Source of the DNA: Polynucleobacter sp. UB-Piko-W3
GTDB lineage: Bacteria > Pseudomonadota > Gammaproteobacteria > Burkholderiales > Burkholderiaceae
NCBI RefSeq assembly: GCF_018881635.1
Contig: NZ_JACVPY010000002.1
Coordinates: forward strand, 277,374 to 341,373
Direction of reading: 5' to 3'
DNA length: 64,000 nucleotides
The notes beneath the pieces are model-generated. The model saw only the letters and a list, made by a program, of their open reading frames with translations. It had not been told where the DNA came from and made no database searches. The translations under genes and the position numbers were made by a program. Below, piece by piece: positions 55,088-62,728 of the stretch (its first letter is position 1; each line of letters begins with the position of its first letter).

Positions 55088-56827
55088 ATGCCAAAAAAGA
55101 CAAAAGAATCCCTGCGTAGTGCCCGTTGGTTTGCACCAGATGATTTGCGCTCATTTGGACATCGCTCACGCGCTATGCAAATGGGCTATGGCCCCGAGGA
55201 TTGGGCTGGTAAGCCAGTCATTGCCATTATTAATACCTGGTCAGACATTAATCCGTGTCATACGCATTTCAAGCAACGGGTTGAAGATGTCAAGCGCGGT
55301 ATCTTTCAAGCAGGTGGATTTCCACTAGAGCTGCCAGCAATTTCACTGGCAGAGCAGTATGTCAAACCGACAACGATGCTCTATCGAAATATGCTCGCCA
55401 TGGAAACAGAAGAGCTGATTCGCTCTCATCCTGTGGATGGTGCAGTGCTCATGGGCGGCTGCGATAAAACTACTCCCGGTTTAGTAATGGGCGCTTTATC
55501 TGCCGGTCTGCCATTGGTGTATCTACCTGCTGGTCCGATGTTGCGTGGTAATTGGAAAGGCAAGGTTCTCGGTTCAGGATCTGATGCTTGGAAGTATTGG
55601 GATGAGCGCCGCGCTGGCAAGCTCTCAGAAGCGCAATGGTTAGAAGTGGAGGGTGGCATCGCGCGCAGTCATGGTACTTGTATGACGATGGGCACGGCTG
55701 CCACCATGATGGGTATTGCCGAAGCATTGGGGCTGACATTGCCTGGTGCATCGAGTATTCCGGCAGCCGATGCTAGTCATCCACGCATGGCAGCAGCCTG
55801 TGGCAGAAGAATAGTCGAGATGGTCTGGGAAGATTTAACTCCCGCAAAAGTCTTAAATAAAGCGAGTTTCTTAAATGCAATCAATGCCGCCATGGCCATG
55901 GGTTGCAGTACAAACGCCATCATTCATTTGATTGCAATGTCAAGACGTGCTGGAGCAGAGTGCACTGTGACCCTAGATGATTTTGATTCAGCCAGCAGAA
56001 AAGTTCCGGTGATTGCCAACATTCGTCCTAGTGGTGATCAATATTTGATGGAAGACTTTTATTACGCCGGAGGCATGCCAGCACTACTCAAGCAAATGGG
56101 CTCGCATCTCAATCCACAAGCGATGACCATCACTGGTAAAACGATTGGCGAGAATATTCAAGACGCAGAAGTGCATAACGAAGATGTGATTAGGCCCTTA
56201 AATAAAGCAATCTATCAAGAGGGGGCACTCGCAGTACTCAAGGGCAATATCGCTCCTGGTGGTGCAGTGATTAAGCCAAGCGCGTGCGCAGAGAAATTCT
56301 TAAAGCATACGGGTCCAGCCTTAGTGTTTGATAGCTATCCTGAAATGAAAAAAGCCGTTGAAGATGAAAATCTTGACGTCACCGAAAATCACATCTTAGT
56401 TCTCAGAAACGCAGGCCCCAAGGGTGGACCTGGTATGCCCGAGTGGGGCATGTTGCCCATTCCAGTAAAGCTTGTTAAGCAAGGTGTACGCGATATGCTG
56501 CGCTTATCTGATGCGCGGATGAGTGGGACGAGTTATGGCGCTTGTATTTTGCATGCTTCGCCAGAAGCCTATATTGGTGGGCCATTAGCGCTCGTTAAAA
56601 CAGGCGATCTGATTACCGTTGATGTACCTAATAGAAAAATTCATCTAGAGATCAGTGATGAAGAGCTCAGTCAAAGAAAAGCGAAGTGGGTTGCACCAGA
56701 ACCTAAGTATGAGCGTGGCTACGGTTGGATGTTTAGCCGCCACATCTTGCAAGCAGAAGAGGGTTGTGACTTTGATTTCCTAGAGACCAGCTTTGGTAAG
56801 CCAGTGCCAGAGCCTGATATTTTCTAA
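55088..56827 (+). CDS. IlvD/Edd-family sugar-acid dehydratase (arabinonate-dehydratase type)
   Basis: The 579-residue enzyme has three Cys that bind a [2Fe-2S] cluster: Cys57 (NPCHTH), Cys125 (GGCDKT) and Cys198 (HGTCMT). It also has the catalytic Ser in MSGTSYG and Mg-binding acids. Spacing matches L-arabinonate/xylonate dehydratase rather than 4Fe-4S DHAD or Edd. It removes water from an aldonic acid to give a 2-keto-3-deoxy acid. Upstream Bug receptors may capture the acid. The substrate remains a guess. Confidence 0.9.
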   Translation: MPKKTKESLRSARWFAPDDLRSFGHRSRAMQMGYGPEDWAGKPVIAIINTWSDINPCHTHFKQRVEDVKRGIFQAGGFPLELPAISLAEQYVKPTTMLYRNMLAMETEELIRSHPVDGAVLMGGCDKTTPGLVMGALSAGLPLVYLPAGPMLRGNWKGKVLGSGSDAWKYWDERRAGKLSEAQWLEVEGGIARSHGTCMTMGTAATMMGIAEALGLTLPGASSIPAADASHPRMAAACGRRIVEMVWEDLTPAKVLNKASFLNAINAAMAMGCSTNAIIHLIAMSRRAGAECTVTLDDFDSASRKVPVIANIRPSGDQYLMEDFYYAGGMPALLKQMGSHLNPQAMTITGKTIGENIQDAEVHNEDVIRPLNKAIYQEGALAVLKGNIAPGGAVIKPSACAEKFLKHTGPALVFDSYPEMKKAVEDENLDVTENHILVLRNAGPKGGPGMPEWGMLPIPVKLVKQGVRDMLRLSDARMSGTSYGACILHASPEAYIGGPLALVKTGDLITVDVPNRKIHLEISDEELSQRKAKWVAPEPKYERGYGWMFSRHILQAEEGCDFDFLETSFGKPVPEPDIF

Positions 56828-56837
56828 TTTCTTCCTG

Positions 56838-56875
56838 TGCCTCATCAATGAACTATTTGAGGCAAAGGATTTTTT
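56838..56875 (+). terminator. Probable terminator after the dehydratase
   Basis: The stem TGCCTCA / TGAGGCA with a 13-base loop is followed, after five bases, by six T. It lies directly before the convergent small gene. Confidence 0.55.
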
Positions 56876-57107
56876 AGCGGTAGAGTGGGTTGAGCGAAGT
56901 CCAAAAATCTGAGAAATAGCCTGCAAAGTAACTGTAGGCACCAAAAACCACAACACCACCAATAATCCACTCCCAGAGTGGTGCGGCCGAGAAAAAATCT
57001 CGTAGACCCTGCTTTAGCTCAACGAGTTCGATTTTGAGTCGCTCAAGCCTAGACTTGGGCAGGTGGACAATTTTGCGCGCAACTGGCACAGGCTTTTTGG
57101 GATACAT
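56874..57107 (-). CDS. Small membrane protein with C-terminal helix
   Basis: The 77-residue protein (ATG at 57107, nine bases after GGAG; an in-frame ATG two codons earlier is too close) has a basic N-terminal half (KKPVPVARK, then SRLERLKIELVELKQGL, helical) and one hydrophobic segment WIIGGVVVFGAYSYFAGYF. The family is unknown. It is monocistronic and convergent with the dehydratase gene. Confidence 0.6.
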   Translation of the reverse strand: MYPKKPVPVARKIVHLPKSRLERLKIELVELKQGLRDFFSAAPLWEWIIGGVVVFGAYSYFAGYFSDFWTSLNPLYR

Positions 57108-57374
57108 ATACATATGCTCCTTTTGCACAAGGCAAAGTGAACTGCTGCTTTAACTACTTGGAACTCCTTTTCACTACTGCTTCCAGCCTACGCCTAATTT
57201 AGGCATACAGGGTTAAAACCTTCAAAAATATGAGATATAGATCAAAATTTGGCGACTTTTGTGGGTAGTTTGCAAAAATGAGCACTTGTCTTAGACTTGC
57301 ATGGGATGCAAAAGCTTGGCAACCATGCCTTATATTTAAAATAATTAAAGATTAACTAATATCCCGTTCAGTTT

Positions 57375-57761
57375 ATGAAGAGTCAGTATCTATTCTTGTT
57401 ATGTATTTTTTTGATGGCAAACCTATATGGTGGCGCTAGCGCAAACCCCACTAATTCAAGCGAGCAAAATACGAATAAGACCAAACCTAGTCCACTGAGG
57501 GACATCACCTACTCTTGCTCAAATGACTATGTGAAGGCTGGGGGCATCAAAATACTCTGGTCAGAGGCTAACTACAGTCTACCGATTTCAGTTTTGGATG
57601 GATTTAATTCTGAGACCTGCATTGGTAAGGTGAGTAAAAACACTTTCACCTGGGATAGAGGCACTAGTCAGGCATCTTTAGATCGGCGTACTGGAGCGCT
57701 CACCATCAAACCCAAAAAAGATGGTGCGACAATTTCGTTAAAGTGCACTGTGGTTGAATAA
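57375..57761 (+). CDS. Exported protein of unknown family
   Basis: The 128-residue protein has a signal peptide ending GGASAN and a Ser/Asn/Thr/Lys-rich linker, then a small beta-rich domain with three Cys (SCSNDY, TCIGKV, KCTVV). I do not recognise it. It stands alone, and the 246 bases upstream show no gene, only an A/T-rich promoter-like stretch. Confidence 0.55.
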   Translation: MKSQYLFLLCIFLMANLYGGASANPTNSSEQNTNKTKPSPLRDITYSCSNDYVKAGGIKILWSEANYSLPISVLDGFNSETCIGKVSKNTFTWDRGTSQASLDRRTGALTIKPKKDGATISLKCTVVE

Positions 57762-57945
57762 AGCGACTTTCCTACAGAGGACTTACCTTGTTTGCCAACC
57801 CCAGACTCTGGCATTAGGAATCCTCCAAGATGATTTAATGAGTGACTTCAACAGGGCTTTTTTACATGGTTTATAGTTCAAAAGTCGTAATGCGCAGCTG
57901 TTTTACTACTACATTGCAAGATTGCTAATCGGAGACAAAAAACAG

Positions 57946-58656
57946 ATGGGCGATTACACGGAGATGTCGGCTTATTACGACACAATCATGACTTCAGGTT
58001 ATTACGACTACCCGGCCATTGTGGACGGTTTGCTCAACCACCACCCCTTTGAAAATGTGTTGGAGATTGGTTGCGGTACGGGTTTGATTTTAGAAGAAAT
58101 TGCCAAGCGCCAACCGCATGCCAATATTCGGGGAATTGATCTTACCCAATCAATGCTCAACATTGCGCAAAAAAGATTAGAGCAGTTTCCCAATATCAAA
58201 CTCAGTCAGCAAAATGTTACCGAGCTCAGTCTAGAGCAACAATATCGTTTAGCTTTTTCCTATGGCGGGGTTTGGTATTTTGTGATCGATGGCGATAATG
58301 AGCCGTTTTTGGTAAGTCACATATATGATGAGCGGGCAAATCACCTTGGGTTTGAGAGTTTGAGTAAATTTATTAAGACCGGTGGAAAGTTGCTCTTGGG
58401 AATTCAAGGTCCGCATCACGATTATGAAAAGCCCATTTCGAATGGCATGATTTATTCACAAAAAATAGAGCCTTTGGAGCTGGGATTTACCAAGCACTAT
58501 TACTTAGATGACAAAGACGAGCGAGTGATGGCGCAAACAATTCACTATCGTACTTATAACTTTTCTGATGCTAAAAAATTATTAGCAAGCTACGGCTTTG
58601 AGTATGAGGACCGGACAGCGTCGCATCGTCATTTTCTTGAATTTAAGCGAGTGTAG
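57946..58656 (+). CDS. SAM-dependent methyltransferase
   Basis: The 236-residue class I methyltransferase has the SAM motif VLEIGCGTG near residue 37, an acidic second strand end (IRGIDLT) and a post-I region QNVTELSL. The acceptor is unknown. An in-frame TTG start at 57922 is possible, but the ATG has a GGAG upstream. Its stop overlaps a GTG that begins the next gene's alternative start, so it is one operon with the dehydrogenase and aminotransferase. Confidence 0.82.
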   Translation: MGDYTEMSAYYDTIMTSGYYDYPAIVDGLLNHHPFENVLEIGCGTGLILEEIAKRQPHANIRGIDLTQSMLNIAQKRLEQFPNIKLSQQNVTELSLEQQYRLAFSYGGVWYFVIDGDNEPFLVSHIYDERANHLGFESLSKFIKTGGKLLLGIQGPHHDYEKPISNGMIYSQKIEPLELGFTKHYYLDDKDERVMAQTIHYRTYNFSDAKKLLASYGFEYEDRTASHRHFLEFKRV

Positions 58657-58658
58657 TG

Positions 58659-59582
58659 ATGCCCAGTGTGACCCCTAAGCCTTCAATTGGCTTTATTGGT
58701 GTTGGCAATATGGGCAATCCCATGGCTGCCAATTTAATCAAGGCCGGCTATTCTATAAGCGTTTTTGATCGCGATGCTCATAAGGCAAAAAACCTAGTGG
58801 CCTTAGGCGCAAGCCTAGCACCAAGTATTGTTGAGCTAGGCAAGCACTCCCAAGTAGTCATTTGCTCTTTGCCAGGTCCCGCGCAAGTCAAAGAGGTGAT
58901 GTTTGGCGAGGAAGGTCTCATTAGCGTAATGAAGAGTGGGACGACCATCATTGATACCTCGACAAGCTCTGTAGAGCTTGCGCAAGAGTTAACCAAGCTA
59001 TTAGAGCAAAAGAATGTGGGCTTTTTAGAGGCGCCCGTAACCAATGCGGTTGATTTTGCTGCATTGGGTAGGCTATCGATTTTTGTTGCTGGCAAGCAAT
59101 CTGACTTTGATAGACATAAACCGATCTTTGAAGTGCTGGGCGAGAAAATATTTTATGTTGGCAAGCCAGGTAATGGCGCCACAATCAAGCTATTAACTAA
59201 CCTATTGTGGTTTACCCACGCAGCAGTAATTGGTGAGGCGTTGATGTTGGGTGCCAAAGCCGATATTCCTTTAGAAATTGTGGCGCAGGCCATTCAGTCT
59301 TCTGCGGGTAATAGCTGGGTGGCACAACATGACATTCCTTCTATTTTTGCAGGGCACTACGATCCGAGTTTTTCTTTGGCGCTCTGTTGCAAGGATTTGG
59401 ATTTAGTCAATCAAATTGCACGCTCTCAAGGTTTTGATTTGACGATGGGTCAATTTGTACAAAAACTCTTTGAAGAGGCAAAGGCAACTTATGGCGAATC
59501 TGCTGCTGAATTGCATGTCGTTAAACTATTAGAAGATAAAGTGGGAACGTATTTACGTCCTTCTTCAATGATATCCCCATGA
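58659..59582 (+). CDS. Beta-hydroxyacid dehydrogenase (3-hydroxyisobutyrate-dehydrogenase family)
   Basis: The 307-residue NAD(P)-dependent enzyme has Rossmann GFIGVGNMGNPMAANLIKAGY, the linker TIIDTSTSSVELAQ, EAPVTNAVDFAALGRLSIFVAG, and the catalytic Lys in GNGATIKLLTNLL. The EAPVTNA motif replaces the family's usual DAPVSGG, so the substrate is probably not hydroxyisobutyrate. GTG 58656 is an alternative start. The gene overlaps the next by four bases. Confidence 0.85.
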   Translation: MPSVTPKPSIGFIGVGNMGNPMAANLIKAGYSISVFDRDAHKAKNLVALGASLAPSIVELGKHSQVVICSLPGPAQVKEVMFGEEGLISVMKSGTTIIDTSTSSVELAQELTKLLEQKNVGFLEAPVTNAVDFAALGRLSIFVAGKQSDFDRHKPIFEVLGEKIFYVGKPGNGATIKLLTNLLWFTHAAVIGEALMLGAKADIPLEIVAQAIQSSAGNSWVAQHDIPSIFAGHYDPSFSLALCCKDLDLVNQIARSQGFDLTMGQFVQKLFEEAKATYGESAAELHVVKLLEDKVGTYLRPSSMISP

Positions 59583-60892
59583 CATTAAAGAACCAAGCTA
59601 TGTTAATGCAGGAGGCTCACTTGCATATGCCGCAAGGCGTTGCCGAAAACTATCGTTATTGGGGCGACGAGCAAACGGTATTTATCTCCTCTGCTAAAGG
59701 CGCACAGTTGACAGACTGTGATGGAAAAAAATACATTGATTTTCGACTAGGATATGGGCCAATTATTTTAGGTTATCGCGATGACCGAGTAGACCGTGCC
59801 GTTATCAAGCAAATTACAGAGGGCGGAACTCTATCGGGTTTTTCTACTCAGCTTGATACTGAAGTTGTAAAGCAAATTAAATCACTGTGCCCACACATTG
59901 ATAAAGTGCGTTTTGCCAATTCTGGTACCGAAGCGGTGATGGGGGCAGTCAGAACTGCGCGCGGTTTTACTGGACGAGACCGGATTGCGATTGTCGAAGG
60001 CAGCTTTCATGGTTTAGTGGATGAAATGATGTGGAAGTCTGATATTGAGCATTGGAATGCTGACGATATCAATCCCCCCAAAATTATCCCGTTTGGGGCA
60101 GGTATTCCGCAAAACACCAAAGAGCTAGTTGATTTTATTGAGCTCAATGATTTTGAAGCTCTTGAGCAACTCTTTATTTCACGAAAAGATTCTTTAGCCT
60201 GTGTTTTATTGGAGCCCATTATTGGTAATGCGGGCAGCATTGCGGCGTGTCAATGTTGGCTACAACGCTTACGCGATCTTTGCACCCAAAACGGTACGAT
60301 GCTCATTATTGATGAGGTCAAAACAGGGTTTCGGGTTGCTAAGGGAGGGGCGCAATCGCTCTATGGTATTTACGGCGATTTGACGACCTATGCCAAGGCG
60401 ATGGGCAATGGATATCCCGTTGCTGCTTTTGGTGGTAGGGCCAATGTCATGGATGTGGTTGGTTCGCACGCTGGTGGGGTTGTGCATGGCGGTACCTATA
60501 CCGCCAACTTGATTGCTTTAAGTGCGGCGTATGCAACCTTAGATGTGTTAGCCAATACTGATGCCCTCAAAACGGTAGATGATGCAGGGCAAAAGATTAC
60601 CGCCTTATTGGGACGCGTATTTACTGCCGCCGGAATTGAGCATACCTTTGCTGGCCCTCCTGCGATGTTGGGGATCCATTTTTCAAGGCAAGTACCTAAT
60701 AACTATCGCCAGTGGCGCAAAGTCAATAACACTTTATATAAGAACTTTGCCTGGAAATTAATCGAGTATGGTGTCATGCTTGAGCCTGATTCTAGGGAGC
60801 CTTGGTTTATCTGTGAGGCGCATGGTCAAATGGATTTTGCCTGGTTAGAAGAGGTTGCTACTAAAGCAATCAAAGCTGCACTTGAAATGTAA
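59579..60892 (+). CDS. Class III aminotransferase (glutamate-semialdehyde-aminomutase-like)
   Basis: The 437-residue PLP enzyme has the catalytic Lys273 in YAKAMGNGYP, DEVKTGFRV before it, FANSGTEAVMGAVRTARGFTGRDRI and a C-terminal PDSREPWFICEAHG. It resembles HemL and beta-amino-acid aminotransferases more than ornithine types. It is in an ATGA overlap with the dehydrogenase, so a shared pathway is likely: a beta-hydroxy acid is oxidised to an oxo acid and then aminated, or the reverse. Confidence 0.87.
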   Translation: MTLKNQAMLMQEAHLHMPQGVAENYRYWGDEQTVFISSAKGAQLTDCDGKKYIDFRLGYGPIILGYRDDRVDRAVIKQITEGGTLSGFSTQLDTEVVKQIKSLCPHIDKVRFANSGTEAVMGAVRTARGFTGRDRIAIVEGSFHGLVDEMMWKSDIEHWNADDINPPKIIPFGAGIPQNTKELVDFIELNDFEALEQLFISRKDSLACVLLEPIIGNAGSIAACQCWLQRLRDLCTQNGTMLIIDEVKTGFRVAKGGAQSLYGIYGDLTTYAKAMGNGYPVAAFGGRANVMDVVGSHAGGVVHGGTYTANLIALSAAYATLDVLANTDALKTVDDAGQKITALLGRVFTAAGIEHTFAGPPAMLGIHFSRQVPNNYRQWRKVNNTLYKNFAWKLIEYGVMLEPDSREPWFICEAHGQMDFAWLEEVATKAIKAALEM

Positions 60893-60909
60893 TTTTTGTA
60901 CGCAATTAT

Positions 60910-60939
60910 TTGAGATTAGTCAAAGAGCATCCCTATAAT
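60910..60939 (+). promoter_or_regulatory. Sigma-70 promoter of the MESH1-like gene
   Basis: TTGAGA (60910-60915) and TATAAT (60934-60939) are separated by 18 bases. A start point near 60946 would leave only about four bases before the ATG at 60950, i.e. an almost leaderless mRNA. Confidence 0.65.
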
Positions 60940-60949
60940 AGGTAACATC

Positions 60950-61480
60950 ATGATTAATCATTTTGTTCGCGCCTTAGCTTTTGCTGCCGACAAGCACAAG
61001 AATCAGCGCCGCAAAGATGCGCAAATAACACCCTACATCAATCATCCCATCGATTTAGTCAATGTACTAGTTAACGAAGGCGGAGTAGTGTCTTGGGATG
61101 TGCTGTGCGCAGCGCTACTGCATGATGTTATTGAGGATACAGAAACGTCTGAAGAGGAACTGCTGGCGCATTTTGGTAAAAAAGTCACAGCCATTGTGAA
61201 AGAGCTCACAGACGATAAGTCCCTGGCCAAGGATGTACGTAAACGCTTGCAAGTAGAGCATGCCCCTTTTGCTAGTCACGAGGCAAAGCTAGTCAAATTA
61301 GCAGATAAGATTTGTAATCTTCGCGATATGCTCAGTAACCCACCAACTGGCTGGGACCTCAAACGCAAGCAAGAATATTTTGCTTGGTCAGCAGCAGTGG
61401 TTCTTGGCATCCGTGGCACGCACTCAAAGTTAGAAAAAGTCTTTGACGGCTTAATAGAGCAAGGTAAACAATTGCAGTAA
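60950..61480 (+). CDS. MESH1-like HD-domain (p)ppGpp hydrolase
   Basis: The 176-residue single-domain HD protein has the metal ligands His32, His58-Asp59 (LLHDVIEDT) and Asp119 (KLADK), plus Glu62 and Asp63. The segments RKRLQVEHAP and PTGWDLKRKQEYF closely match animal MESH1 and bacterial small alarmone hydrolases. MESH1 removes pyrophosphate from (p)ppGpp and also dephosphorylates NADPH. No synthetase domain is fused. It acts in the cytoplasm and lies directly upstream of the structured RNA locus. Confidence 0.88.
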   Translation: MINHFVRALAFAADKHKNQRRKDAQITPYINHPIDLVNVLVNEGGVVSWDVLCAALLHDVIEDTETSEEELLAHFGKKVTAIVKELTDDKSLAKDVRKRLQVEHAPFASHEAKLVKLADKICNLRDMLSNPPTGWDLKRKQEYFAWSAAVVLGIRGTHSKLEKVFDGLIEQGKQLQ

Positions 61481-61506
61481 AAAGTGTTGTAAATAAGCGC
61501 AGTTGA

Positions 61507-61536
61507 TTGACATGAAAATAGAAAAGTCTTTATAAT
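61507..61536 (+). promoter_or_regulatory. Consensus sigma-70 promoter of the structured RNA
   Basis: TTGACA (61507-61512) and TATAAT (61531-61536), both perfect, are separated by 18 bases. It is the strongest promoter by eye in the window, with transcription expected from about 61543. It points at the RNA and terminator that follow. Confidence 0.8.
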
Positions 61537-61542
61537 TGCTAC

Positions 61543-61667
61543 ATACATGAAGAGGGGGCGAAAGCCCACAGCAACCGGTCCATTGGACAACGGTGCTACG
61601 CTTACAGCGAATGTGATCTAGCCTAGCTAGATAACTAAACGAAAAGCCCCTTCTTTGGGGCTTTTTT
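61543..61667 (+). ncRNA. Predicted structured small RNA or leader RNA
   Basis: About 125 nt lie between a consensus promoter and a strong terminator, with no coherent ORF. Visible hairpins are GGGC-GAAA-GCCC (61556-61567, GNRA loop), a CCG/CGG stem enclosing GTCC-ATT-GGAC, CGCT-TAC-AGCG, ATCTAGC-CTA-GCTAGAT, and the terminator. The 5' segment AAGAGGGGGC (61550-61559) can pair over ten bases with GCCCCTTCTT (61646-61655), the first terminator arm. I do not recognise a known family. It may be a trans-acting sRNA or an attenuating leader of the gene at 61712. Confidence 0.6.
61642..61667 (+). terminator. Terminator of the structured RNA
   Basis: The nine-base stem AAAAGCCCC / GGGGCTTTT with a six-base loop is followed by a T run. 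Its 5' arm can alternatively pair with the RNA's 5' end. Confidence 0.9.
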
Positions 61668-61711
61668 CATTTCTAAAGCCCACGTTCTTTAACAACTTAA
61701 GGAGTATCAAT

Positions 61712-61945
61712 ATGGCCAGAGTCATCGTGGGCGATCAATTATTGCCCGCAAAAGTAGTTTATGTTGGAAGTGCAATACAGATTTGGATTGTGGATGATAT
61801 TTATCGTTTGTTTGTGGGGGATAAAAGCCTCTCAATCACCGATCCAGAAGCGAGTCAGTTAGCAGCTGACATCGAAAACCTTAGCGCACCAGAGCTAGAG
61901 CAAAAGTGGCTAGCGATTGCACAGGAGTTTTTAAGTAGTTTGTAG
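61712..61945 (+). CDS. Unrecognised 77-residue protein
   Basis: The ATG has AGGAG seven bases upstream. The N-terminal half is beta-rich (ARVIVGDQLLPAKVVYVG, then IQIWIVDDIYRLFVG) and the C-terminal half is an acidic helix (PELEQKWLAIAQEFL). No family is recognised. It is the first gene after the structured RNA and could be reached by read-through of the terminator, so it may be the gene under its control. Confidence 0.6.
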   Translation: MARVIVGDQLLPAKVVYVGSAIQIWIVDDIYRLFVGDKSLSITDPEASQLAADIENLSAPELEQKWLAIAQEFLSSL

Positions 61946-62044
61946 AAGATATTGCGTAGCGCAGGTAGTAACAGTATGAAAGGTGGAGTTATTCCCAATT
62001 GCTAGGCCTGACACCTTGTCGAACTGGCTAAATAGGAGAAAAAA

Positions 62045-62389
62045 ATGAGTCGGTTATTTTGTAAGGTCGGCGACCTCGCGGTTACCGTGGAGGCGGAGTT
62101 ACCAATTAATCTTGGCAACGTCGTCAAAATTGTTGGTGTGAGTGGTTATCAGAACTGGTCTACTTTTGGCGGCAAGATATTTTTATGGAAGGTAGAGGTC
62201 GCATCCTCAGAAAGACCTCTTGTATATGAAAACCCGGATGGTTCTACTGAGCGTGCACTCAGTGGCCGAGTGCCTGATCACTATTTAAGGCCTATTCGGC
62301 CTGATGAGTTGGAGTCAGTTCATGAAGCTGACGAGGACTTAGGTTTGCCAGTACGCTCAACAGAAGTGCAGGAGGTGGAATATGTTTAG
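62045..62389 (+). CDS. Unrecognised 114-residue protein
   Basis: An AGGAG site precedes the ATG. The N-terminus is beta-rich (CKVGDLAVTVEAELPINLGNVVKIVGV), perhaps a small barrel, with an acidic C-terminal tail (ESVHEADEDLG). It overlaps the next gene by eight bases, with that gene's GGAGG site inside its coding end, so translation is coupled. I recognise no family. Confidence 0.6.
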   Translation: MSRLFCKVGDLAVTVEAELPINLGNVVKIVGVSGYQNWSTFGGKIFLWKVEVASSERPLVYENPDGSTERALSGRVPDHYLRPIRPDELESVHEADEDLGLPVRSTEVQEVEYV

Positions 62390-62666
62390 ACCACCACCTG
62401 AATATATCTGGGGCCTTAGTAGAAAAAAATATGAGGAGCGCTTTCGTAGGAAAGTACCCCAGTGGGTTTTAACGCTAGATCGCGACTCCTCTAAAGCCTT
62501 ATTAAATGTCTGTTGTAAGTTGGGCTTTAAATTGCATCCCGAAGTGCTTACGGTGGCTGAGCTGTATGACGGGCCAGGAAGTATTTGGAGTACCAAGGCG
62601 TGCTTTCGCTTTGATCAACCTGCTAAGCCGCCGCAAAAACTGAGTCAGAGCAGCAAAAAACCATGA
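62382..62666 (+). CDS. Unrecognised 94-residue basic protein
   Basis: It has an AGGAGG-type site eight bases upstream and overlaps the preceding gene. The N-terminus is basic (SRKKYEERFRRKVPQW). A cysteine pair VCCKLGFKLHPEV occurs mid-protein, and the tail is Lys/Gln/Ser-rich. It is possibly a nucleic-acid-binding small protein. The family is unknown. Confidence 0.55.
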   Translation: MFRPPPEYIWGLSRKKYEERFRRKVPQWVLTLDRDSSKALLNVCCKLGFKLHPEVLTVAELYDGPGSIWSTKACFRFDQPAKPPQKLSQSSKKP

Positions 62667-62694
62667 GGCTCACTTTTTGAGCCAGCAGGTTTTT
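62667..62694 (+). terminator. Weak terminator-like hairpin
   Basis: The stem GGCTCA / TGAGCC with a five-base loop is followed after six bases by five T. It sits between the small gene and the HEPN-like gene, so it may reduce read-through. Confidence 0.45.
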
Positions 62695-62728
62695 ACAATT
62701 GATATATCAATTCCAACAAGGAGAAATC

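Noticed and set aside
61276..61590. Minus-strand frame of 104 codons across the RNA promoter
   Set aside because: It lies opposite the MESH1-like gene and the structured RNA promoter, and it has no coding character.
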